Made by a program: the position numbers and the translations under genes. Positions 36,268 to 48,300 of a DNA stretch of 64,000 nt are shown here, piece after piece. The number at the start of each line of letters is the position of its first letter. Position 1 is the stretch's first letter. This stretch comes from Klebsormidium nitens (lineage: Eukaryota > Streptophyta > Klebsormidiophyceae > Klebsormidiales > Klebsormidiaceae): NCBI GenBank assembly GCA_000708835.1, contig DF236966.1, forward strand, positions 1-64,000. The letters run 5' to 3'. Under the pieces are notes generated by a model, which worked only from the letters and a program-made list of their open reading frames with translations, was not told the DNA's origin and searched no databases.

Positions 36268-36828
36268 ATGCACCTCAAGCTTCCTCATCAGGAAGAGGGT
36301 TTCGGCAGCGAACGTAGTACTGTTTCTTCGCAGGACAGTACTGGGAGTCTCACTTCCAAGCAGGTTGAGGAAACTGAGACTCTACAGGCTGCTGCGCATG
36401 AATCTTTGAACAGCGGGAAAGCATTGCTTGACGGTCAAGGGAACGTTGCTGAAAAGCAGAGTTTGCTGATACCATCGGACCCCACTCTTGGGGGTGCCAA
36501 AGGAGGAGCAAGATCTGAGCACTTTGATAGAGGGGCATCAGCAGTACCTGCTCAAGAATCCAGCGATGACAGCATTGACTTCAGCGCACTGAACGGCGAT
36601 ACCACACCACCGGCTGGTGACCTCAATGCAGGCAGCCTCGAGCCACCACTGCAGAACAGAAACAAGCCTTCCGGGCTGAGCTTATTTGCCAAGGGTTTCT
36701 TTGGGCCGGTGCCGCTTTCATCGCTTGGCAGCCCCTTCCAAGAGTTCGTTCTGCAGACGATCGCGAGCGAGGTTCTCAAAGAGGTCCGCTACGGGGCTGC
36801 TGGAAAAGCGGGGCAGCAGTCACGCAAG
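36268..36828 (+). other. open frame in phase with NAA50: 5' leader or N-terminal extension
   Basis: 187 codons from an ATG at 36268 are open and in phase with the NAA50 start at 36829. The sequence is Ser/Gly/Glu-rich and probably disordered, then ends with a more ordered stretch, SLFAKGFFGPVPLSSLGSPF. Known NAA50 proteins are about 165 aa and begin just before the VSFDDV-type motif. This segment is therefore either an unusual extension, an alternative first exon or an open leader. Confidence 0.4.
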
Positions 36829-39378
36829 ATGAGCGCAGCTAAGCAAGTGGCCGTCTCGTTCGATGACGTCCGGGAGAAGAATCTGAAGCAGCTGCGGAAG
36901 CTGAACCAGGTGCTGTTCCCGGTGCGCTATGAGGAGAAGTTCTACACGGACGTCCTATCGTCCGGGGAGTACACAAAGCTTGGTGAGTGGTGAAGCGCCC
37001 CTTGTTTTGGCATCTTATTTCTACCTTTTTGGGGGTCCAGTGTAAGTCCACCTCGCCAGATTGAGCCTCATTTCTGGATTGATGGATTGTGGACATAAGC
37101 AGGAAAGGGGCATAAGCACCATACATGCTACTTCTATGTTGGTTGACTGACCTCCGGTTAGTGAGGTCGGGCAACGGACGGCTGCACTTTTCTTGGCGGT
37201 CTCCTTGTAGTGACTCGTGGACAGAGCTCAGGCAAAGCCCTCCTGTATGTGGGTCCTCTTTCCTTGGCAGTTGCCTTCCATGTTTGTTTTGGTGCAACCC
37301 AGTTGACCTACAAGTTTCATCAACTGTCAGAAAGCCGTGCGTCGTCTGCCTCTATGTTCTGTTGCTTGATGTGCCATCCCTGCCAGCCAGATTTGTTGAT
37401 TGGCCTTTAAATATTTGCATACGCACTTGCAAAGAGTGTGCACAGGGACAGAAGCAAACTCGAGGTTCGAGTCAGGAATCTTATACCCCTTGACTTTCAG
37501 ACTCAGAGCACAGCTATAAGCAGACTGGTTTTTGCAAACAAGGTCACGGTTGCTCGCTTTGATGGGCCGGAAGGAAAAAGACTGATTTCTGAAATAAAAG
37601 GTACTTTTGACGGATCCAAAGCTTCTTCCACAGCTGAGATCTTAGGGTCTCGCTCTTTGATGACTTAAGGGGTCTAATCCGGACTATGAAACACATTTGA
37701 AGGGCACGTTGTGGACGTGTTCCCCCGAGACGTTGAACCCTCACGGACTCTTTGGGCTTCCTTGCAAAAGCGCAGGATTGCCATCTTTCATTCAAGCAGG
37801 ACAGGATGCAGCCATGCCTTTAATAGTTTACATTTTGACGTCTTTCAAGATGGACGTTCTGCCAGTTAGACCGACTGATGTGGCGCTCGAAAGGAGCGCA
37901 CGTGTCCCCTGAGCTTTGAAGAATCTACATCGAGCAGAGAGCTAGAAGGAGTTTATCTCAACGAGTCTGACATCTCGGCTTTGAGCAGATTGCTCTTTCC
38001 TGCTCGCGCAACTTCGTTTTTAGCACTCGCCTGCGGTTGCTGACAGTTGCGCATGTTCTCCCTCCCAGCGTACTACAGCGACATCTGCGTGGGGGCGATC
38101 GCAAGCAAGCTGGAAAAGCGGCCAGAAGGCGGCCTGCGGCTCTACATCATGACGCTTGGTGTGCTGGCGCCTTACCGAAGGCTAGGCATAGGTACGTTTC
38201 CTGCTCCTCTCCTGCGATTTCTGTGTGGGAACAATCTCCTCCCTGCAGTCTTGCCGAGACTTTCTAGACGCGTTGGTTTGTCGCGCGATTACTTATAATT
38301 CTGCAGGTTTTAATGCCTGGCATGGTCGCTTGGCGTTCCCTCTGATCAACATTTAGACTACGAATAGATGCAAAGAACACTTTAGCTGTCGGCCATGCAT
38401 TACGGACGGAGCTTCTGCACTTGACTCGTAGATTGCAGTTTCATTAGCATTTTCATGATAGACTTGGATGGTCAAGGTGACGGTCGAAGTTGCTCCAGGG
38501 CTGCTTGGCTTTAAAGTGGGCGTAGGGCTCGCGAGCTCATCTGGAAAATAGACGGCGTTTCAGCAGAGTTGAATCTATCGGACGGCTCACAGCTAGCCTC
38601 TTCAAGCCGCCCTCAGTGCTCAGTCTCACTAGTGTGCTTATGAAATCCGACGCCCACTTTAAGCATCTGCAAAGGTTCCGCTCTTCGTTGAATGGGTTTA
38701 AGGCATTCAAACGATTCGTTTCGCTGGGAGCGATAAAACTGCGGCTCTCGCATGGTTGCACCTCATTGCCTCACTTGTGAGCATTTGCAGACCTTTCTTC
38801 TCTTCCTTTGGTAGTGCTGTAGTCAACCAGGGGCTAGCTTTTTGCTCGGAGCAACCGGAAAGACTGCGGCTGTGCATGCAGCGTCGACGATCTGGCAAGG
38901 TACTCAAATCGTACGGTGAAAGGAGCACGTGCATGACTCACTTTCACGCACAATCAATTGCATTTTCATAATATATTAGTAGTAAGGAGTTGTTTATCGT
39001 GGTATCAGACACTACTTCTTGAGCATTATATGCGCCGTGCTCCAAACCATAGTCCCACTATAGTCCCCCTACTAATCCGACCCGTCCTCGTCGCGTTACT
39101 TGTTACCATTTGACCCGATATGCCTGCAAACGTAGATTTTGGATGACTTTTTGCCTGCAGCGTCGAAGCTGCTACAGCACTGCCTGGACCTGTGTCATGG
39201 GAACGCGGAGGTGCACGAGGCGTATCTCCACGTACAGACCAGCCGCTACGAGGCAATCGCGTTCTACAAGAAGTTCGGGTTTGAGATCGTGGAGACGCTG
39301 GAAAACTACTACAAGAGGATAGACCCGCCGCATGCTTACGTGCTTATGAAAACGTTACAGCCATCGGCAGAGAGCTAG
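36829..39378 (+). CDS. NAA50: N-alpha-acetyltransferase 50 catalytic subunit, 3 exons
   Basis: Exons are 36829-36982, 38069-38191 and 39161-39378 (495 nt, 164 aa, the usual plant NAA50 length). NAA50 is a GNAT-fold enzyme that acetylates N-termini such as Met-hydrophobic ends. It associates with the NatA complex at the ribosome and is also linked to chromatid cohesion. Diagnostic stretches are VREKNLKQLRKLNQVLFPVR, AYYSDICVGAIA, LYIMTLGVLAPYRRLGI and YLHVQTSRYEAIAFYKKFGF. The acetyl-CoA loop R-R-L-G-I-A fits the R/Q-x-x-G-x-G/A pattern across the exon 2/3 junction. I chose the ATG at 36829 because it gives the family start; an in-phase ATG at 36268 would give 351 aa. Confidence 0.92.
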
Positions 39379-42305
39379 CAAGATGCGCGTGATTTTTTGT
39401 CGAACGTGGGGGATATCCGGGAAGGAGCTGTGGTCAGGGTGTGATTGCGGATAATAAATGAAGACTTCCAACGGCACGGGGACCATTCGTGCTGACACGA
39501 TGTTCCAGGAATAGAGTCGAGTCGGCGGGGTTCGACAGCTTTGAAGGAACTCGTTTTTTGGCGTTCAATGGTCCGCATTAACGGACGCGATGAGACGAAG
39601 TTGGTCAAATGTTTTCATGTGCCTTTTGAGCCAGGTCAATGATGCTAGACGCCCTTTTTGAGAACTGATCACTACTCTAATCAAAGGGATTCAATTGTTG
39701 AGGCTAAGTTCGACAAGAGCGAGTTCTCTATCATGATGCCAACCGCTTCAACTAAGGAACTCGTCATGGCATACGATCCGAAGTTCGAACATGATGCTTG
39801 GCCATGTCGGAATCAACTCGCGATCAACTGGGTGAGGGATTACGTGGCCCAGCCTGCCTCTATTGCGCACTGGCAAGGGACGCCGGACATTGCTAACGCC
39901 TATGAAGTGCAGGCGTCCTGGAATCATCGAGTGACGTTACTGAATCAAAGCGGACGCTGTTGGTATAAAATAAAACGTTGTAGTGCACAGCTAAAAGCGG
40001 TGAGTGTCGACGACGATCATTGTGGTTGTGGGCTGCCGCGTTTGTTGTTATGGTTCAAAGAATTGAGCTTGCGCAATGATGGTCGAAGTGCTAGAATGTC
40101 GAGCAGGCTCACGAGCGGAAGCAATTGACCAGAAGCGGGTTGGAGTTATACTTGACGTACTGTCGGCAAGATCCTGGTCATCATTCGCCGTGAGAAGCGG
40201 CCATGCGCTTTCATGGTGCTATGGGGGACGCGGGCTTGTATGCGGCCTTTCCTTACGAGCGAGTACTTAAGGGGCAAGGTGGGGGCCGGGGCGCCTAAGA
40301 GAGCTGTTGCGCTAGGCGGACTCAGCTCAACTTTGTGTGTACATAACGGTCTTCCTAATTGCATCCAAACAATGGCCCACACCCGGCCCACAGCTCGGGC
40401 CCCATCAGGAGTGGGACCCAAAATCAGGTAAACTGTGGTTCCTCTCGCGTGTTTCAATCACTTCCATTCAGAGGATTGGACTTGGGTTTACAAGGATTTA
40501 CAAGGGCGGCCAGAATACCGTCGCTTTTGCCGCTTTGCGGCATTGCCACTGGTTGAACTGCGCACTGGCGCCCGGGCCCCGGGTGGCCGCGGCATGCTTT
40601 GATTGGCCGCGCCGAGCGGCCGCCGCGCGGCGCGACCGTGACTGGGCCCGTGTACGGCATCATGAAGCTAACTCCTCGGACTCGATCCACGTTTATCACG
40701 TGGTCTTTTGAGTCGACGAATCAAGTGCTTCCGAATTCTAGACGGGCATTTAATGCACATTCGTTTGGTCAAACTTTGGTGCATAATGCTTGCCAGAGCT
40801 ACAAGTTTGAGCCTCTGACACAGCTAGCTAGAGCTACCCAGAATTCAGGCTCAGCCAATCACAGCCCCCCTCGCGTGAGCCCCAACTTCCGCATTCAGGC
40901 TGGAGGATGCTCTCCTACAGCATCGGTATCTGCTCTCTGGCCAATCCCTCCAAAATGTTATGGAGCAGAAGCCTTGAAGATCTCGGAGTCTGTTATACTC
41001 GTATCAAGCCTGGCACTTGTCCGAGCATTAAGAAAACAAAATGCATTGCATTCCGACTACTAGTAGAGATTTGACACGAGAATGCGGGCCGGGGAAGGTC
41101 CCTCTGAAGCGTTTACAGCGGGGATATCTAGCATTCTGCCGTGGAAGTTGCGATGCCAGCTCCCAATAATTGCACCCATTCAATCTGAGATGTGCATTCA
41201 GGAGTAACTTAAGGTGAGGTAAAGGCCTGCTTGCATTGGGTGCGATCAATGCCATCGAATGTTTGTCCTCTTCACATGAGGCCTGCAATTGTGGGCTTTG
41301 CTGCTTGGCCCAAACTGCGCAGAATTGTCAGAAGCTTCTTGAGTGAGCCAGGAATTGAACCTTCTTGTGTGAGCCAACAAAAATTACACATTGTCAAGGA
41401 TACAAAGAATTGAAGTGGCGGTAGATTGGGGGCACAGATCGGAGCTACGCGTTGATCGTGCATTGTTTGAATCCAAAAAAAGACCTTATTGGGCTGAGTG
41501 CCCCGACATTTTACTTTCTGCTCACGTGACCAGTGGTCAACCAAGAGAACAGACCCACTATAAGATGAGAGAGTGCAATAGAATTACTCTTGCGAGCAAC
41601 ATTGAGCTGCTCGATAAAGAGTCCGGGCCAATCAGCGTCTGGCAAACCTTCTACATCCTTGCAATAGACATTGCTATGTTGTCTATAGCGAAGTCCCTTA
41701 AAATCCTCCTTGTTACATCCCATTGCCCCAAACTCCTTCCTTTTTCTGACAATTCCAAGTGACAGATGCTGATACAGATTGACTTTCTTGCTTGTAATTC
41801 TTACTTCGTGGGATCAAGAGAGTGATCTCGTTGAGAATGTTCTTACAAACTCACATAGAATTTTGACTGATAAAACCAATTGCCCCTCGCTGCCTACATA
41901 GCCTTTTGTCCAGCCCAACGTATTCACCCATCAGGTTGTTCCACTTTTTGTTGGAGCTCTTCCAATGCTTACTCCAGAATGTGCAGACCCACAGACTTTC
42001 AGAAGCTCAGCTCCCTTTGAATCCCATCAACCCCCTCTTCCAATGCCCAATATAGATTTCACCTTGTTGCCAGCTTTACAAGGAAACAAGAAGTCGCTTC
42101 TGGTGAAGACACTTTCTGGAACTCGCCGAATTCAAGTGTACGGCATTTAAGTGTACGGCATTGCCGTAAGGGACTCCTTGTCTCAGCAGCCTGCTCCACA
42201 CTGATGTCTAGATGAGAACAGGTGTTCTCTGCATTCATTGCCAATTTGTACACTCAATAAACAAGACATGTTCCTTCACTGCAGACGATCCCCCTCTACC
42301 TTACC
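39379..42305. other. intergenic region, NAA50 to lipase
   Basis: About 2.9 kb contains no supportable gene. There is a very GC-rich patch at about 40560-40650 (gccgccgcgcggcgcgac) and several open frames of 80-156 codons, none starting with a convincing ATG plus family resemblance. The last part should hold the lipase promoter. A short ggttcaattcc on the minus strand near 41355 resembles a tRNA B box, but no cloverleaf forms. Confidence 0.5.
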
Positions 42306-45300
42306 ATGGCAAAATCCATCAGCAGACCCCATCTGGCATCCCTGCAGACTTGCCCTGCCCAAACCCTCCCCTCAACCTACCATCAAAGGACCCGATTAGC
42401 AAGCTCCCATGCCATCACCTATACAGCCAGAATGCTGCGAGCCTCTGTTAAGGGCTTCAAACCCAGAGACATCGGACAGCCCAATAGACTCAGGGTGAGA
42501 TCTAGATCGGAGAAGCGACAGCTTGGTCAACACATACCGCTCTTCAAGAAATTGTAAAGGCATATGGGCTCTCATAGCAGCAATGATCCTGCAAAGCTTG
42601 CGTGCGACTCAAAGTGTCTGCATATTGTTTTGACAATGTCTGGGCACATTATGAAACTCAAAGTAGGTAGGTTTGTGTAACTTCTCGGGGAGACTTATGA
42701 GGCCCTACTTGTCATGCACTTCTGCCAGATTCACGTAAGAAGTGACACACTTTGGAAGAACGGATCGCTGCATCCTGCGTTGGTTAACGGCCTTTCCAAG
42801 GCACTCCGCAAAGCGAAACTAATATGACGTGACCAGGGCTCAAATCAAGATTCTACGATTGGTAGATTCCGAAGAGCTGCTGCGCTTTCCTGATATTGAA
42901 TCTCCTTGTGTAGGCAAGCAGCGGCGCAGTTCCGATCTACGAGCCTGGCTGGACGGCACTCCGGGGGAAGCACGACTGGAAAGGAATGGTCCCAAAGGAT
43001 CCGGAATCGTTCATGGATAAAGCGCTCAAGAAGGAGGTCACTCTATACGGGGAGGCAGCCGAAGCGACGTATGACACCGTTGACCTGCGTGACTGGAGTC
43101 GAGACAGGGACCGCAACAGGTTGGTGTCAAGCAAGATTCTGTACATTCCTGATCTGCCATCGATTCTGTCCGGGCCTTCTGACTGCCTGAGCTCCAGGAA
43201 AACAGGGAAATCAGGTGTCTGAACTCCAAGAACTTCCGAGCGTTCAGACATGGCGAGACGACTGATAACCCAAGCCCACTTAGGCTCCGTTAACTTACCC
43301 TCCTGCCAATCAAAGCTGATCAAGAGCTAGTTAGTCACCCTTGAACAAGATCTGCCTGATGCAAAAACCTTTCCCGTCTTTTTCAAAACAGGTTGAGCAA
43401 GGAGCTTCTGCCAAGTGCCCTCCGACCAGTCGAACCTGACCAAGAGCTGGATAGGTCCCCTGGAACAAGATTTGCTTGAAAACGAAATCCTTTCTTGTCT
43501 TTTTCAAAACAGGTTGAGCAAGAGGCTTCTGTCAGCTGCCCTCCTGCCAATCGAACCCTGTCTATAGAGTTCTAGCTAGAGCTGACTGATACTCCAAAAC
43601 TTGATCTGGTTGAGGGCAAATAAGAGGAGTGTTTGGCCCTTAACGGTTCTGGGCTGGTTAGAAACTGGTCATATGTCCAGTGACCAAACTCGGGCGTTGA
43701 CCATCCGCTGAACACGGTTAAAGCCCGGTCATTGTCCAATAAACCGGAGCGTCAAGTCTGGTAATCAGCCTGGTTAGCAGCCAAACCTAATTCCCCGTGT
43801 TTTCCCACCAGGTTTCCAAAGGAGCGCCTGTTGGACGACGGCCATCTCATACACGAGTCCTTCTTCGCGGAGCTGCCCGGAAAGGGCTACTCCGCAGAAA
43901 AGGGCGCGTTTCTGATTGCGAGCGAGAAGGCGCAGATCACGAAAGACCTGATCAAAGAAAGGAAAGGCCAAGACGTCGAGGATAACGTGTGGATCGGCTA
44001 CGTGGCCTACTCGGCGGCGCGCAAGGACGTACTGGTGGCATGGCGGGGGACGCAGAGGCCCGCGGAGTGGATATCCGACGCGACGTGAGAATTGTTATCA
44101 ATTCCATGCATAACATAATGGCCATGTTGACCAACGAAAGTGCACGGAGGACCGGTATGGTTGTTCAGAAGGTTTAAAGTGGGTGAAAGGGTGCGCACTG
44201 CGCAGCGTGTTCTGCACGACGTGAGGTGGCTCTGCAACGCCCTCGTTTGCTTGTCACAGCGGTTGGGCCCAACAGGATTTTTGGCCCTTAACCATGGATG
44301 GTTATGAGCTGCTTATGGGCTGGTTAGGAAGTGATTATGTGTATTCAACAACCAGTTTGGGAGGTAACCAGCTTTGGAACAAGGTTAAAACCTGATCTGT
44401 TTGTCCAGTAACCCGAGACTTGGTTCTGGTAAGCAGCCTCGTTTCTTCTGGGGCCGGGGCGTACGCTGTCGGCCTCCTTGTTTTGTTGCGTGGAATACAA
44501 CATTACCCGCCTTTTCGTTTTCCTCTCCGCTTCTCCATCGCGTAATGCATCTCGCTCTACATTCCAATCTAACAAATCCACGTAGTCGATGCCTGTCTGT
44601 CGCCGGTGGAGACCCAAATGCGGTGCGTCCCTTTGCTTTGCTTTCCCGTTGATCGTTCCCGTTTTTCCGTCTTTCTATCAACTTTCGAGGAAAATCAAAC
44701 ACCTAACTATCTTTGCCGCGCAGGCTGGACCAAATTCCCTACCTCGCATATCCAAAAGAACCCAACCCTTCCAACCCGCCTCCTCGCCCGAAAAAGCTCT
44801 CAGTCCTTCAGAAGCTTTCCCCCCTTTTCATCGCCGTCCTTTGGGCTTCGCCCCTCCTGCTTTTTCTCGCCGTCAAATCTGGCCCCGCCAACTTCCCCCG
44901 CGCTCTCGTTTCCTTCGCGACCGCGTTCGAGAGCCAGGTCGCCGCCCCCTCTTCCGGATATCCCGCCACAGCAGCGGTTGTCCTCTGGGCGGCGATCCCT
45001 CTAGCCTTCCGCAGACTGGGCTACTCCTTCCTCGCCGGGGGGGCGGCGACCCTGCTCGGCATAGTCACGCTGGTCCCCCCCGCCGCGATTATCTACGCCA
45101 TCGGCCGATTGCTCCCGGCTTTCCAGGCCGGGGGGGTCGTTTCGCTGCTGGCCACAGCCCCCCTCGCGTTCCTGGCCGCGATCCCCGCCCTCGAGCTGTT
45201 CAACGTCCGTGACAGAAACGGCTACCGATTCTACGCGCTGATCGCAGCGTGCGCGAGCGTTGCGGTCTCGGTTTGGTACCCCGGGAGCTTCTACCGGGCG

Positions 45301-48300
45301 GTCGGGGTTATCATGGCGTTCGTTTTCGTGCCCCTGGCGGTGACGTCAGGGCAGGCGGCATGGGCTGGGGCGGCGGAGACGGGCCCGTGTGTGCACGAGG
45401 GCTTCTTCGAGCTGTACAGCAAACCTCCCGTGAAACCCGAAAACGACGCCGTCGAGAGAAGCGCACCCAGGGTGAGCAACCGGGTGAAGCATTACGTTAG
45501 GAATGTTTCGTTGCTAACCAACTCTGTTGAAGGGGTGTTCAAGCAGCTTCAAAGTAGCTTGTAGCAGAACGATGAAACCCCAGGGAAAGGATGACGACGC
45601 AGTCGATATAAGCTCGCCCAGAGTGAGCGACCGGATTGATCAGGAAGGTTTTGCTCCCAATCAAATCTGGTTAAGGAGTACTAACCAGTTTTTTACCAGC
45701 TTCGCTTAGAAGAAAGGTGAAACCCCAGACGGAGGAACAACGACACAGTTTGAGACAAGCGCCCCCCGGGTGAGCCGTCCCGTTGGTTAACCGTCACGTT
45801 GAGAATGCGTCGCTCCTAATCAAACCTGGTTAAGGGTTGTCCACATTGCTTCGTGTAGTTACAGTAGTATAAAAGATGGAACCCAAGCAGACAACTGACA
45901 CAATCGAGGTAAGCCCCCCAGGATGAGCAACCGGGTTAGCCAGGAAGGTTTCGCTCCTGATTGATCTGATTATCGGTATGTTACCAGCTTTGAACCAGCT
46001 TCGTCTATGGAGTGCCCCGATCTGAGGTTCTCGTGTGCTGGGTCGGGAAGCTTCGACGAGGCGGCAATTGACAACGATCCGGATTTGTTTGTGGCATCAG
46101 CTTGGCACTTATTTACCTTGACTGCGTCTCGCTTAAAAGCTTAAACTCCCTTCTTGTAACCCAGATCCGTTCCAAACTTCGCTAAAGCGCCAAATGACAA
46201 CGGGCTAATCTTCGTACTTTTAACCTGTATTTTTCCGTCTTTCTCGAGACACATGTCACCAGCTTGTCTCGGTTTTATCTCAAATATTTTTCCATGAGAC
46301 CCTCTGCGTCTTTTCCTTGTAACCCGATTCCGTTACTGCAAACAAGAAGGTGCGTTTTCCGAACCTGTTCGTTCCTCGCAGGACACTCTCCACAAAGCGG
46401 TGAAAGCGCTCCTTGAAGACGCCTCGATCGAGGTCGAGACCATCAGCGTATCGGGCCATTCTCTCGGGGCGGCCCTGGCCGTTGTCAGCGCCTTCGACCT
46501 GGTCAAAAGCGGGACCAACGAAACGACGGTCGGGGGACGTCTCGTTCGCGTCCCGGTCACCTGCTTCAGCTTCGAGGGGCCGCGCGTGGGGAACGTGCTG
46601 TTTGCGGAAGATTTTGCCAGGTTGGTAGAGCGCTTTTTGGTATTATACGGATTTCGGATTTTTTTTTCGGAATCCTAGCGTTCGACGGGCCGCGCGTGGG
46701 GAATGTCCTGTTCGCGGAAGACTTTGCCAGGTTGGTGGAGCGGTTTCTCCGCTTCCTTTGGGTTCTAGGGTTTTCGGGTTTCGGTCTTCCTTTTGGGTTT
46801 AGATATTAACGAATTCGAGTTTCGAGGTTCTACAGCTTGTTGGGGCCGCGCGTGGGCAAAGTCCTATTCGCGAAGAGTTTCCGAGGTTGGTAGTGCGAGT
46901 TTTTGAATCAATAAGGATTCTCAGGGTAGGGCAAACTGTGCCCGGGGAATGCCGCCGGGCACTTCTTCGACGGAGGCGTTGTGCTTTGCTTGACGGACTG
47001 AAAGGCGGTCGGATGGAAAGCGGCTGATCTCGGCTGAATCAATGTAACGCGGCATGGTTGCCCTCCATCATCGTACATTTCTCTCAGCTCGTGCTTCACG
47101 AGACCGTGATTGCCATCGGTCCACTAAACGGTTGAACGGTGACCGTTCTAATGCCGTTTCACAAGTGCTTGACTTCGCAATCCTGATCAAGACCTACCTG
47201 GACTGTATTGCCCACCCGTGTGACTTGCATTGGGACCGTTTGTATTTATAGCTGATTGTACAGCTGTTTGCATCAAGCTTGCCACCGCTTTTCATTGCTT
47301 AAGACGATGTTTCTCGTCTTTGACCAACCGATCGAAGACAAGAAAGGCATGATCTGACGGCTAAGGTTTGCGGGCCACAACTCAAAGCTTGAAGATCAGA
47401 ACGAAGTTCGAAACGTCTCCAGCGGTAGAGTTATTATGAGCACAAGGGCATTTGAGGCCCTGTTCCTCCCAATGCTAATCACAATCACAGTCTGGCTTTC
47501 CGCCCCTTTCTTCAGGAAACAGGCATTCCCCATTGTCAGTCCCTAGTCACCAAAGCGGACGAGTCTCCCGCACTGCAAACGGGCTCTGGTCACTCTCGTG
47601 TGTCTTGACCGTAGTGCACCTCAAAACAGACGTCCGGTATATGAGTGGGTTTGGCCGGTGTTCACTAGGGTGGGTTGAGATGCGGAAGCGTGTATCTGCG
47701 TTGAAAGGTTTCGGTAGATTCCTGGGGAATCACTTAAGTCGGTCATACAGCTGTTAGTGGCACACCGGAGTTACCTGTTTCAAAAAGCCCTGTTTCGCAG
47801 CTGGGTGCCTGAGGGCTTCCGTGTTCCTCGCCGCAGGCTCAAGGCACAGGGCCTCACGGCGATCCGCGTGGTCAACAAACCCGACGTCGTAACCCAGGTC
47901 CCAAAGGCGCTGTTCCTCCAGAACGTGTACTTCATGCTCGGGGCGGTTCTTAACATGAATCTGTTCTGTTCCCTTATTAACTGGTTCGAGAACGTCAGCT
48001 ACGGGCTCCGGCTGCCGTCAGCATACAAGCACGTGGGCGTGGAGATCCCGATGGATTCGCGCCAGGTGGACTACATCCAGCAGATGAAAGGTGCGTGCAA
48101 CTTTCGACTATTTTGACTCGTAATCTACTATGATGGCTTTAATTGTCTCCCTTTGCATTCCAAGCTTAAACGGAGCAGAAAAAGCGTTCAATGAGTTCAG
48201 AGAGAGGACATGCGAGAAATAGAGTGAGCACTGAACGAGGAAACGTGTCGCTTTGTCAATTGGCAATCGTTTGGCAGTCTATGAGCGTTTTTGAAGGCTT

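Noticed and set aside
39658-40128. 156-codon plus-strand frame between NAA50 and the lipase
   Set aside because: It begins with a non-ATG codon, has no recognisable motif and no linked exons. I treat it as chance in a long intergenic region.
40454-40699. 81-codon minus frame over a very GC-rich patch
   Set aside because: Open frames are expected by composition in such GC-rich DNA, and nothing in the translation looks like a protein family.
41340-41375. tRNA-like B box (ggttcaattcc on the minus strand)
   Set aside because: The T-stem does not pair properly and no A box, anticodon arm or acceptor stem could be fitted around it.
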